Shown here in pieces: positions 35,701-45,817 of a stretch of DNA of 64,000 nt (positions within the stretch are counted from its first letter, which is position 1; each line of letters starts with the position of its first letter). Source of the DNA: Saussurea involucrata (Eukaryota > Streptophyta > Magnoliopsida > Asterales > Asteraceae); the NCBI GenBank assembly GCA_033807775.1, contig CM066313.1:61860484-61924483 (forward strand). The letters are read 5' to 3'. The notes below the pieces were generated by a model, which was not told the origin of the DNA, ran no database searches, and was given only the letters and a program-made list of their open reading frames with translations. Both the position numbers and the translations under genes were made by a program.

Positions 35701-36919
35701 AACTGCGACTTCACCAACAATAATCCTAGCTCCCAACGCTGAAGAAATAATCCCAGTCTTAGATTTGATCTCTGAGACTGATGAACCTGAAGAACAGATG
35801 CTATCTCACAAAAGCAGACCTTCCTTGGCTCCTCAAAAGCTAAGTGAAGAGGATCAAGAAAAGAGAGATGAAATGATCAAGAGACTCGAGGATCAGCAAA
35901 TCATTCTGAAGCGTGATCAACTTCCTTCGGTTCCTCCAAAGTTCAGAATTTCCCAAAAGGAATACAAGGAACACCTCAGAGCTGAACGCCTAATCACTGA
36001 AAGAAGGGAAACTGAAGAAAAAGACAGAGAATACGCCATCCAGCTTACTCAACGATCTATAAAAGACCACAAGCTGAAAAGAGCCCCTATTGATGTTCAA
36101 CGTCAGCTATAGGATGACGCTCAAAAGATCGTTAGAGAAAAGACTAAGGTCTCTAATACGACTTTGGAATGGGCTAAACAAATGCTGACCTATCGATCTA
36201 GACCATCCAAAATCATCAATGTAAACATCAGAGGAAGATTGTACGCAGACGTTCCTGTTGTTGAAGTTGATGTCTATAGAGAAGACAAACCCAAGCAAAC
36301 CTTCTATGCTGCAACATTAGAAAAGTTTGGTCTCTCTGAATGGTTAGAAACGAAATTAGCCATTCAGGGATCGCGCTCAAAGTTCAAAAGCCATGTCGAG
36401 AAGATCTTAAACAAACAGATCGACCTGGTTTCTTCTGCTGTGGATATTCCTCCTTCTACTCTTCTTCCTCCTCAACAAAGAAAAGTCTCTGCTAAGGAAA
36501 AGAAAGTCTCAGACTCAGGTCCTCCTATATGGAATGAAACAGGTATTGGTTTCTCTCGTGCTGAAGTTCTTGGCCCTGATGCTGATCCCTCAGCACTTGA
36601 CACCTCCCTACCACCTGGAGAAACTTTCATTCCTGGCACAGTTGTAAGTGATCCCTATGGTATATTCTTTCTAGACTACTATGGAAATCATCACTTTCAA
36701 CGTATCTCTGAGCTCCACATCGCTCCCATTGAACAACTCAGACATCTCATATTCTGGTGTGAAGTCAGACGTGACATTAAAGCTAGACACCTGAAGCCCT
36801 TGATTTTTGAAGAAGCTCTGAAGAAAAAGAATCAAGGAGTAGATGTCCCTGACTGGATGATTCCCACATCAAAGACCCTCGATGAACTTCTCATCAAGGA
36901 AGAACCTTTTGACGGATAG
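32796..36919 (+). pseudogene. Element C ORF3 ('env-like'), nearly intact
   Basis: ATG at 32796. It is one frame apart from an intron (35529-35665) and two stops (TAA 33117-33119, TAG 36110-36112). N-terminal domain, about residues 1-300, contains 'MNFIFAHLISCM', 'DLVLRVDSIAD' and 'VPYPRFISAVFQKGL'; the corresponding segments of B and E are recognisably similar. A Ser/Pro/Thr linker follows. A long predicted coiled coil spans about residues 528-678, including four to five 7-residue repeats of the form VKxDxSS (34707-34793). Next comes a strongly acidic stretch ending in an Asp run near 35330. After the intron there is an Arg/Lys/Glu helix and a C-terminal domain with 'FGLSEWLETKLA' and 'GIFFLDYYGNHHFQRISEL'. 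No signal peptide or membrane helix is seen, so a classic envelope protein is unlikely. Function unknown; the layout suggests an oligomeric rod with two end domains. Confidence 0.7.
35529..35665 (+). other. Putative intron inside element C ORF3
   Basis: CAG|GTACAC at 35528/35529 and GGTTTCAG| ending at 35665. Its 137 bp are T/C-rich with in-frame stops. Both sides are open in phase 0 and the protein pattern continues in the same frame for hundreds of codons. It splits the acidic segment from the C-terminal domain. Confidence 0.6.
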
Positions 36920-37197
36920 GATCGCCTTGTAACTCTTTCTATCCTTATATGTCTACATCTTTTGTACTTGTAATTTTATTCGATGTACGTGTAATTTTTC
37001 CACTTCCCTCTGTAATCTTTACGAAGTTTAAAGAAAAATTTCAGCGAACGTACTTTACTCCATCAGTACAGAAAAGATCCCAGAAAACAGTAAAAGGGAC
37101 AAATATTTTATGAGTTCTTTTTATCCTTATGTTTTCATTAAATAGCAATTTTCTCTGTTGCTATGTCATAATCAAATAGGGGGAGATTGTTGATCCA
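36920..37197 (+). other. Element C 3' untranslated region and polypurine tract
   Basis: AT-rich tail ending in AATAGGGGGAGA (37186-37197) directly before the LTR. The same tract precedes the 3' LTR of B, and a close form lies in D. Confidence 0.85.
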
Positions 37198-38157
37198 AAC
37201 CCTCAGTGATTTGATAATGACCCTCTCTTATATACTTAGTGAAAAATTGTAAGTAAACAATGTATCAGAGTTTCACTATCGCTGACAAGTACTAAGATCT
37301 TCCAGTACCGCTGATAGGAACTCTCGCTCTTTAGATTAAACATTCAGCGAAACTGTTCACCATAATACTATGAGTCTGTTAAGTACTTATGGTGATCGCT
37401 GATAAGTTCGTTGTTTACTTATGATCCCTGAAGACAAGTTTCACGTCAACATAGGTTCTACGCTGAAGTCGAAGATCAAGCTCAATAACCAGCGACAAGT
37501 CTCCTAATGAACTGATGCGGATCAGCGAAGACTCAAATTTGTCCACTCAACGTGAAGTATCAAGTACAAGACTTCAGCTATCGCTGAACTCTATCATTCG
37601 CTGATATAGAATGATAGATCGCTGAATCAACGAAAAGCTGATCATGAAGTCCTCCGTACAAAGTACTTTTGTCTTAACCACCCTTGCACGACTCCGTACG
37701 ATATGTCAGAAAAAGAACCTCCTTATTGTCTGAATTCGTACAACCACTCTGATACTACACTGTTCAAACATGCGGCTACTAAGGTTGTCAACAAAGGTCA
37801 ATGGCATGCAACCAATCAGCTGCTGCCACGTGTAAAGTGTAAACTGCAATGCATTTAATGCATGCAGTATATAAGAAGAAGAACTCACTTCATTTAGAAG
37901 TAACTTGCTAACTCTGGACAAGTTCATCCTTCTTATATTGAGATAGGTTATTATTAGTAATTTCCTTCTCTTTCTTAGTGCAAGAAACTTAGGGTTCCAA
38001 CTTGTTTAGATTTAGGTTTATCCTTAATCTTGTTTCCGCAACAAGCTGTAAATTGTTAATGATTTATCAATAAACAATTTAGAAAAGTAAAATATGTGTG
38101 TTTGTATTCACCCCCCCCCCCCCTTCTACAAACTTGTATAGCCCTTCGGGACCAACA
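37198..38157 (+). repeat. Element C 3' LTR
   Basis: 960 bp, TGTTGATCC...GGGACCAACA. TATATAAG at about 37868. An exact CCAAT-N10-CACG lies at 37812-37830 (CACG inside CCACGTG), about 40 bp upstream of the TATA box. I count nine CGCTGA/TCAGCG words between 37278 and 37626. A long C run (about 38111-38123) lies near the end. Its 5' partner is missing. Confidence 0.95.
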
Positions 38158-40249
38158 ATTTTCCATCCTAAACCTTTGCCGCCCAAAACAGTTTTCAATT
38201 TCTAAACCCTATATATACCCCACTCTTACTTATTCCTCCTTTTACGCAAACACTCCACTTTTCTCGATTATCTTCTCTCATGATCACAAACCTGCAACTA
38301 TCCATCATCCATGGCATCTTCCACCTCTTCCAAGGCTACCAAATCCACGAAGGTAGTGAAGGAATCTCCTACATGCTTCGAAGATCTCAAGCTCAATCCT
38401 TGCAATCATGTTGCAAGGTTTGAATCCGATCCCGCTCATCCTGAGTTTGCTACTGTGACTAAGTTCTTGACCCGATCTCCTCTTTTCCATGCCTTCACCT
38501 GCAACCCCAAAATGAGCAAAATGCTCATTGGAAATTTCTGGCTCACCTATGTATATGACCCATCCAATGAGGCCATTCATGCATCCATTCTTACTGATGA
38601 AGAAGGTGATCACGATCTCACCTTTGGTGTGGATGATGTTCGTCGTGCTCTCAAGATTGACGCCTTTTCAGAATATGAAGACATGCGCGTCGACAACTTT
38701 CATACAGAAGTAGTCAATGCTCTTGGCTACATACACCAAGCTGATGACAAACCCTCAAAGTCTAGCAAAGGTCCAGGTACTCTCACGAGAAACAAAATGG
38801 GAGGAACTTGGAATTTTCTGTTTGCTCATGTTATCTACTGCCTCTCTCGCAAAACCAGTGGTCAGGATCAATCTCCCTTCTACATCACTAAACTTATCCA
38901 TGCTCTCATCTTTCAACGCAAGATAGACTTTGCTCAGTATTTCTTCACTGAGCTAACTGAAGTTGTTAAGCATCTAAAACGATGCCATGTAGCATACCCC
39001 CGTTTTATCTCCATGATTGTTCAACATAAGCTTGGTTCAGCTTTGGATGCCGATCAGAGGTCGAAGTCTCCCAAATTCAAATATGATTGGTCCTCTCTAA
39101 TCGTCGGCCAAAAGACTCTTGATGCCGGTCCTCTTGGCACCGATCAGTCCCTTCGACCAGGTATGACTTATTTCGCTCATTCTACCGATCTCCACTGGGG
39201 AGACGCAGAAATTCCCGGGTTTAGACACCCGGAAATTCCCATGGACCCCCCCAGCTGTAGTGGCCCCATCTCCCCGTCCCCGAGTAAAGTCGCGTGGCGC
39301 CAAAAAGAAAAGTACTCGGGCCACCGACACCTCTGTGTCTGCTTCCGGGACTACGCCCCCGAGATCCCTCGGAGGCTACCCAAGTCCCAATCCCCTCTCA
39401 TAAGCGGAGGCACTCTAAATCCCCTCCGAGATCTCCTCTAAAGAAGTCTAGGAAACCTTCAGCCGACTCTCCTAAGCCAGCTACCGATTCTCCAAAATCG
39501 GTGGCTGAAGTTGTCCCTTCCAGGCCAGGGAAATCTGCCAAACCCCACACCGGCTCCTCCAAGGTCTCTCAAAAGGTCTCGGGTGTGATTCAAGAGAACC
39601 TAATTTTAACCTCCTCACCTACTTCTTTGGGTGGTCGAGATGACTTTAGGGTCTCTCCCCTCGAAGGAACCGAATTTGCACTTCACAGCCTATCACCCGA
39701 TCAGTATGAGATCGATGATGCACAACCCCTTGACGATTCGGCTTCTCCGACCCAGGGATTTTTGGACTTCTTATTAGAGGATACTGGCTCGCCCCGACAA
39801 ACTGCCACCGATGACATTATGGTCATAGAATCATCACCCTCCCCGACAAAGCAATCACCGCCATCGATCCCCAATTCCCCGACACCACCGTCCCCATCCC
39901 CGACGCATGTATCATCGAAACAACCCACCCCCCGACACTCCCCATCACCGACATGCTCTCCCCACCGATCGCCTTCCCCCACCGAAGACCGTGAAAAATC
40001 CTCATCTTCTGCGGATAGTTCTTCCCCATCTACTTCCCCACCACCACCAAGGGTGTTTTTTCCCGATCCCTTGTCCGATCAACCCTCCGCATCACCTATC
40101 CCCGAAGAACCCCATACATCATTATCACCGAATGCTCCCCGGTTCCAACTTTACCATGTTGGTCCATCCTCCACCATCGATATCCGTCTACCGAGTGACC
40201 TCATCTCCGAAATTCAGGAGAGTGTCCGACAGTGTCGATTGGTGGGCAC
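38158..40249 (+). pseudogene. Element B ORF3, first part, with internal TATA box
   Basis: Sequence returns to B after element C. TATATATA at 38210-38217 lies about 95 bp before the ATG at 38311, so the ORF3 promoter core is kept while its upstream part is displaced by C. The N-terminal domain has 'NFLFAHVIYCLSRK' and 'CHVAYPRFISMIVQHKLG', corresponding to the ORF3s of C and E. A shift near 39285 passes to another frame with a Pro/Ser/Thr-rich linker full of CACCGA words. The coding sequence breaks at 40249, where element D is inserted, and resumes at 45818 with 'FESFKQATISMIAQTNDRV'. No membrane segment seen. Confidence 0.7.
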
Positions 40250-40830
40250 TGTAAGTTCAGGATACACTCTTACAATCAAATATGAACAATTAAGATCGTA
40301 TTCACAGCAACTGGTCATATGATTTATTAACAATCTGTGAATTACAAGATATTACAATGAATTTCTCTCTCAATAGATCTAACAAATTTATGCGTAAAGA
40401 GTTATCCAAAAGGTTAGTTAGCTAACCTTTGCTAACCCCTATATATACTGTATAAGAAAGGCTAAAGCTACAGTACATATAAGAAACAGACTAATAGAAC
40501 AATTACACGTGTCCTAATTAGTAACTGATTATAACAGAGAATATCCCAAGATATGAATTCGGAACATACTTCTGAATAAGCACTTCAGAACATTTGTTTT
40601 CATAGTCAGAAGTTCTGAGTCTCCTACTCAGAACTCTGAACCTTCTAGTCAGAATCCAACACATAGAATCTTATTGAGATTTCTCACTCAGAACTTCTGA
40701 GTCTTCTACTCAGAACTTCTGAGTCTTCTACTCATAACTTCTGAGTCTTCTACTCAGAACTTCTGAGTCTTCTGAGTCTTCTTACTCAGAACTCAACACT
40801 TGTGTTTTTGACAAAACTCTAGACCTAACA
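40250..40830 (-). repeat. Element D LTR (its 3' LTR)
   Basis: Ends TGTTAGGTCT...GAACTTACA in element orientation. A TATATATAG box lies at about 40438-40447. The part at 40680-40790 is a tandem array of ACTTCTGAGTCTTCTACTCAG units. I count fifteen TTCTGA/TCAGAA words in this LTR. Confidence 0.9.
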
Positions 40831-43492
40831 ATCTCCCCCTTTTTGTCAAACACGCTTGTATTTTTCATCATCAAATTCTTAGAGCAGGAACAATCTTCAG
40901 AAGGAGCTCTTCTGAATGCTTTGACAACTTTTGCTCAGAATTCTGAATAATCTGAGTTAACAACTTCTGGTCAGTCTTTAATCAGCAGCAGTAACGATTT
41001 CCAAATTGATTTCTGTTATATATTTGCTTTTTCTTTGCTCCCCCTTGAAATGATAATTCTCATCTTCATTTCAGCTTTCATAAGATTTCTTTATAAGAAA
41101 CAACCGATCAGTTTTCTTTTCCTCTTCTCCTTCTTAAAATAACATTTCTCTCTTTTGTTATTTCTGTACAAAAACCATATCAATCTTCAAAATCTTTAGC
41201 TTTTCTCCCCCTAAAGTTTTGGAAAGCAAAATCATCTTCAAAATCTTTAGCTTTTCTCCCCCTTGATTTTCAAAACTTTAGCGATGCTTTTTCTTCGAAT
41301 GAAGTCTATGCTTTTTCTCCTCCTTAATGAATAACCTTGCTCCCCCTCAAAATAAGAATTATGGAGCAATTTGTTTTCTCCCCCTGAAAGTATGCATATA
41401 TTTCATTAAAATTATTCATTTCAAATATAGTGCTTTAATGAAAACATTTATACAAGGAGAATAAGATTCACTGAACTACACTTGATAACTACTAACATTT
41501 GATCATTTGAAAACTTTACAAAAGAAATCCAACTTAATGAAATTTATCAGATTTTTCAATCAAATGAAATCAAATGCATGTGTTTGGATTCAAATACAAG
41601 TCATCATTGCATATCGAGTTAAAAATGTTCAGTTTCAATCCCTTTATTAAATCTATTTGGTGTGCTTAGCATGCGAAATATGATTAGCTTCAAGAATATG
41701 CAATTCTAAAAACATATACGAATACTTTGCTCTACTTACACTATTTGTCCAAAAACAGGATTTTCACAAATTTACAGGTTTATTGCGACTTTGAATTTTC
41801 CCAAAGTTTCAAGAGATGTGTGCTCATTGGCATCTTTTAATTTTGTGCTCATTGACATCTTTTAATTTTGTGCACATTGGCATCTTTTAATCAAAAAGTT
41901 TAGTAAGAATAAGATACATCGTTAAACATGACTTTCTATCTGGTTCTATAGCAGGATTTGGGTCAGCATATCCCAGACCAGTTGGTCTTAGGTGCTAGGT
42001 GACAAGCACCCCTTGGGACTTAATTTCCCAAACCAGAAAAGCCACATCGATATATCTTAAACCCATTTGTACCAGTAGAACATGGCTTTCTATCTGGTTT
42101 TATTGCAGGATTTGGGTCAGCCGATCCCAGACCAGTTGGTCTTAGGGACTAGGTGACTAGCACCCCTTAGGACTTACTCTCCCAAACCAGAAAGGCCACA
42201 TGTACAAACTTTCAAACTAAATGATTTTGTATATATATATATTGCATCTCAATCACTTGGTTCTAAAACGTAGTACTTTCCCCATATTTTCGTTTCCATC
42301 CATCATTCTGACATTTAGGCTTTTTGAGCATTATATTCTATATAAGTATAGATTTCATAACATTGAGCATTCGGCATAATTTCATTCATGTTTTGCTTAC
42401 CTTTCGATTTAATTCAGAAGTGAAAGTTGAAACAAATATAGCTCAGATAATACAAAATACTTGTAAAATCACTCTTTGACACACATTTATTCATTGAATG
42501 AAAATTAAAAAAAATTCATATCATTGAATTAAATTTGTTAAGATTCAAATATTCAAAGCAATAGAAATAAACGTAATGCAATGTTACCTTTCACCACTTG
42601 TTCCTTGAAACATAAAAATATGACAGTTAAGGATATCACCTGAGAAATATGAGTTCTAAACTGATTTGTTTAGAAGTCTTAGTCTCTGAAGTACGGGTAC
42701 TGAACTGAATTATTCAGAAGCCATAGTCATTTAAGTACGGGTTTTGAACTGATATGTTCAAAAACCTAAAGCGTTGAAGCACGGGTTTTGAACTTTTTCT
42801 TGAAACAATCAGATCAAATTTTGAGTCAATACTTCCTCTGAATCAAGATAATCCTGCAAAATCAAGAGATTTTGGTAATCATCTACGATGATTCCTCATT
42901 AGATATAAAAAGTATCCAAATTTTGAGTAGTTGAGTCAGAATTCTGAGTAGAAAAGTCAGAATTCTGAGTAGTAAGAGTCAGAAGTCTGAATAACTTGTT
43001 CAAAATTCTAAGTATAAGAGTCAGAATTCTGATTAGTTGAGTCAGAATTCTGAGTAGTAGAGTCAGAACTTCTGAGTAAGAGAGTCAGAATTCTGATAAA
43101 ACTATCCAGAGAAAATTCCTTAGAAAAATGTTTGGATGTTGTGATTTTTGAACATTCTGAACTTCAAACCACCATAACTTGCTCAAAAATCAGAATTTTT
43201 CAACCAAAATTTGCAGGGTTGCTCAAAATGTGATTCTGAACACATTATCTGGAAATGTTTTCTACTAAAAACACTCACATCTATGAGTTCGATAACCCCA
43301 CAGTAAACAGAACTTTTTCAAAAAAAAATCTTCAAAATCAACAAATTGATCTGTATGAATCAGAAATCCATAATTACATTCAGACCGAGTTTTGGACTGA
43401 ATTATCCAAAAGTCAAAATTCTCAATTTAAGCACAACATCTGTTTTCAGTCATGTGTCAATATATGATCATTCAGCTTTACACATGAATAAC
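40831..43492 (-). repeat. Element D non-coding region with several tandem repeats
   Basis: No gene seen. A 25-bp unit (GTGCTCATTGGCATCTTTTA...) occurs three times at 41819-41892. A 153-bp cassette ('TTTCTATCTGGTT', 'CCAGACCAGTTGGTCTTAGG') occurs twice, from 41928 and from 42081. 'AGTACGGGT-TGAACT' units lie at about 42690-42800, and GAGTCAGAATTCTGAGTAG units at about 42930-43095. The polypurine tract is at 40833-40844. Confidence 0.75.
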
Positions 43493-43507
43493 CTGCAAAA
43501 CAGATTA
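43493..43507 (-). promoter_or_regulatory. Gag stop and splice-acceptor-like signal (element D)
   Basis: On the minus strand the stop TAA (43507-43505) is followed by TCTGTTTTGCAG and then GTT, the same arrangement as in A, B and C. No pol follows, so the signal has outlived the gene it would serve. Confidence 0.4.
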
Positions 43508-44782
43508 AGTTGCCTTTGGTACCCATATGAACTTGGGTCCAGGTCTGTTAGGTGCAGTGGCATATGCAGATATTCTATAAGAACCATACCAATGCTGAAT
43601 AAAATTCTTGTTCACAAAATCATTAGTCCTACAATGTGAACAACAAAGTTTCTTTTGTGCAACTCTGACTAATTGATTTACAGAATAAATCACATCAGGT
43701 TTAACAAAAGATTTTCTTTGAAATGTATTATTCTTCTTGACATTTGAATTAGGAACCTTTGATTTTGGCACTTCTTTCTTGGAAGTTGTTCCTTTAACTC
43801 TCCATTCCATTTTTATCTTTTTAAAAGAACAATTATAAGATTTATCAATAGCAGAATCATAAAACAGATTAGAAGAACGAATCTGATCTTTTGAACTATG
43901 ATTTGATTTGTCAACAACTTTCGTTTCAAATTCCCTAAACTTTTTAACATACACATCAAACCTTGACTGCAAATCAGATTTGGACTTCCTCTCTATCATG
44001 ATTTTAGTTGATAAATCAGATAATTTCTTAATAAGCCTCCTTATCTCCAAATGAAAAACTTTCTTTTCCTTCTCAAACTCATATTTTAAGCATTTTTCTT
44101 TAAAGCCATTTACCTTCTTCTTTTCAGTCTCTTTCCTTCCATCGTCTAACTCTTTCTCCAACTCATTTATTTTTACAGAAAACTCATTTAACATTCCTGT
44201 TTTCTTTTTCTCAAAACCATTCTTTTCTTTTTGAAAAACATTTTTCTTGCATTCAAACTCTTTTCTTTCTTTTGCAAGAATTTTCTCCAAATCATAAATT
44301 TTCAAAGATAATTCAACAGACTTTGTTTCAAAACCTTTCCTCTCAGTTTGAAAGTCTCTTCTCTCTTTCTCAAATTTCACTCTTTCAAGTATAAGAACTT
44401 GTTCAAAATCATAGATCTGTTTTAAGAGTTGACAATTTTTCATTTCACATGATTTGATTCTATTTTCAGACTCTGTCAACATCTTTCTTCTAAAATTGCC
44501 TTTCTCTTTCAAATCAATATTCTCTTTTTCTAACAACTTTATGTTTTCTTGAACCTTTTCAAAATCCTTTAGAAAATCAGATTTCTCTTTTTGCAAAATC
44601 TTTATAACTTTTGTATTTTCATCTTGTTTTGCTTGAAGATTAGCAATCTTGCTTAAATGAGCAATCTCAGTTTTTGTTTCAGAAATTGTTTCTTTTGCTT
44701 TTACAGGACTTAATTGTTTTAAATTGTCTGAACTGGTTATAGAACTTGCAGGTCTCACAAAAACTTCAACAATCTCAGGCAT
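43505..44782 (-). CDS. Element D gag-derived coiled-coil protein, 425 aa
   Basis: An uninterrupted ORF on the minus strand starting at the ATG ending at 44782. Residues about 30-290 are almost entirely Lys/Glu-rich heptad-like sequence ('LLKQIYDFEQVLILERVKFE', 'VFQKEKNGFEKKKTG'), a long coiled coil. The C-terminal 130 residues contain a partial zinc-ligand group (CCSHC) and end GPKFIWVPKAT, the signature end of Sirevirus gag. It therefore corresponds to the C-terminal half of gag without the capsid domain. It has no stop or frameshift, unlike the gag genes of A, B and C. Whether it still helps packaging or particle formation in trans is unknown. Confidence 0.75.
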   Translation of the reverse strand: MPEIVEVFVRPASSITSSDNLKQLSPVKAKETISETKTEIAHLSKIANLQAKQDENTKVIKILQKEKSDFLKDFEKVQENIKLLEKENIDLKEKGNFRRKMLTESENRIKSCEMKNCQLLKQIYDFEQVLILERVKFEKERRDFQTERKGFETKSVELSLKIYDLEKILAKERKEFECKKNVFQKEKNGFEKKKTGMLNEFSVKINELEKELDDGRKETEKKKVNGFKEKCLKYEFEKEKKVFHLEIRRLIKKLSDLSTKIMIERKSKSDLQSRFDVYVKKFREFETKVVDKSNHSSKDQIRSSNLFYDSAIDKSYNCSFKKIKMEWRVKGTTSKKEVPKSKVPNSNVKKNNTFQRKSFVKPDVIYSVNQLVRVAQKKLCCSHCRTNDFVNKNFIQHWYGSYRISAYATAPNRPGPKFIWVPKAT

Positions 44783-45270
44783 GATGAAATGAAAAATTCA
44801 AATATCAACTATGAATTTTGATCAAAACTGAGAATCAACACAGATCTAGAATATGCAAGAACTAATCAAATCTGTCACTTGCATTTTATCAAACAGTTAG
44901 AGTACATGAATTAATGAAATCTTCTTTTCAACAAAAAATTTGAATACTAATCAACATGCAACAGATATAATCACTTTGATCAAGAAACCAATCAAGAATT
45001 TCGAAAACATACCTGTGATCTCTGTTTAATTTCGAGAATTAATCAGTATAGAGAGAAAATCTTTGGATGACTTGATTGTAAGATATCGATTCAACAGAAA
45101 GACAAATTCAAATTTCTTGAATCAATGATAGAAACGAATTCAAGAATTGTTAGGAATTCAAGAATTGTTAGCAGCAGCGGAATCAATTGTCGAATTGATC
45201 AAGAAACTTCAAGAACGCGATCAAACACACTCTTGGACGAATTTGTTTGTTGATTGGCTCTTATACCAAT
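44783..45270 (-). other. Element D leader and primer binding site
   Basis: PBS TGGTATAAGAGC on the minus strand at 45268-45257, one base different from the usual initiator tRNA-Met site, two bases from the LTR. The rest is about 480 bp of AT-rich leader without another gene. Confidence 0.75.
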
Positions 45271-45817
45271 TGTAAGTTCAGGATACACTCTTAAAATCAA
45301 ATATGAACAATTAAGATCGTATTCACAGCAACTGGTCATATGATTTATTAACAATCTGTGAATTACAAGATATTACAATGAATTTCTCTCTCAATAGATC
45401 TAACAAATTTATGCGTAAAGAGTTATCCAAAAGGTTAGTTAGCTAACCTTTGCTAACCCCTATATATACTGTATAAGAAAGGCTAAAGCTACAGTACATA
45501 TAAGAAACAAACTAATAGAACAATTACACGTGTCCTAATTAGTAACTGATTATAACAGAGAATATCCCAAGATATGAATTCCGAACATACTTCTGAATAA
45601 GCGCTTCAGAACATTTGTCTTCATAGTCAGAAGTTCTGAGTCTCCTACTCAGAACTCTGAACCTTCTAGTCAGAATCCAACACTTAGAATCTTATTAAGA
45701 TTTCTCACTCAGAACTTCTGAGTCTTCTACTCAGAACTTCTGAGTCTTCTGAGTCTTCTTTAGTCTTCTTACTCAGAACTCAACACTTGTGTTTTTGACA
45801 AAACTCTAGACCTAACA
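45271..45817 (-). repeat. Element D LTR (its 5' LTR)
   Basis: 547 bp, the same as 40250-40830 except for fewer ACTTCTGAGTCTTCTACTCAG units and scattered substitutions. Followed by GGCAC. Confidence 0.9.

Larger units (their letters stand above)
27430..38157 (+). mobile_element. Element C: Sirevirus-type Ty1/copia, 5' end deleted
   Basis: Begins inside gag, with no 5' LTR, PBS or capsid part, and ends with a complete 960-bp 3' LTR (37198-38157). Its 5' missing part and B's missing RT region meet at about 27430. One deletion spanning both explains the layout. After 38157 the sequence returns to B just upstream of B's ORF3. It is dense in CGCTGA/TCAGCG. The solo LTR at 3358-4714 and element E belong to the same broad family. 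Confidence 0.85.
40250..45817 (-). mobile_element. Element D: non-autonomous Sirevirus-like LTR element, antisense
   Basis: 5568 bp in B's ORF3 on the opposite strand, flanked by exact GGCAC (40245-40249, 45818-45822). LTRs are 40250-40830 (581 bp) and 45271-45817 (547 bp); the length difference comes mainly from a 20-bp-class repeat. In its own orientation it has an LTR, a PBS (45268-45257), a leader, one 425-codon ORF (44782-43505), about 2.7 kb of non-coding repeats and a polypurine tract (40844-40833). No capsid, protease, integrase or RT is present, so it must have moved with proteins from elsewhere. Dense in TTCTGA/TCAGAA. Confidence 0.9.

Noticed and set aside
40660..40800. CRISPR-like regular repeats in the D LTR (and in the gypsy LTR at 52456-52635)
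   Set aside because: Tandem minisatellites without unique spacers, in eukaryotic LTRs.
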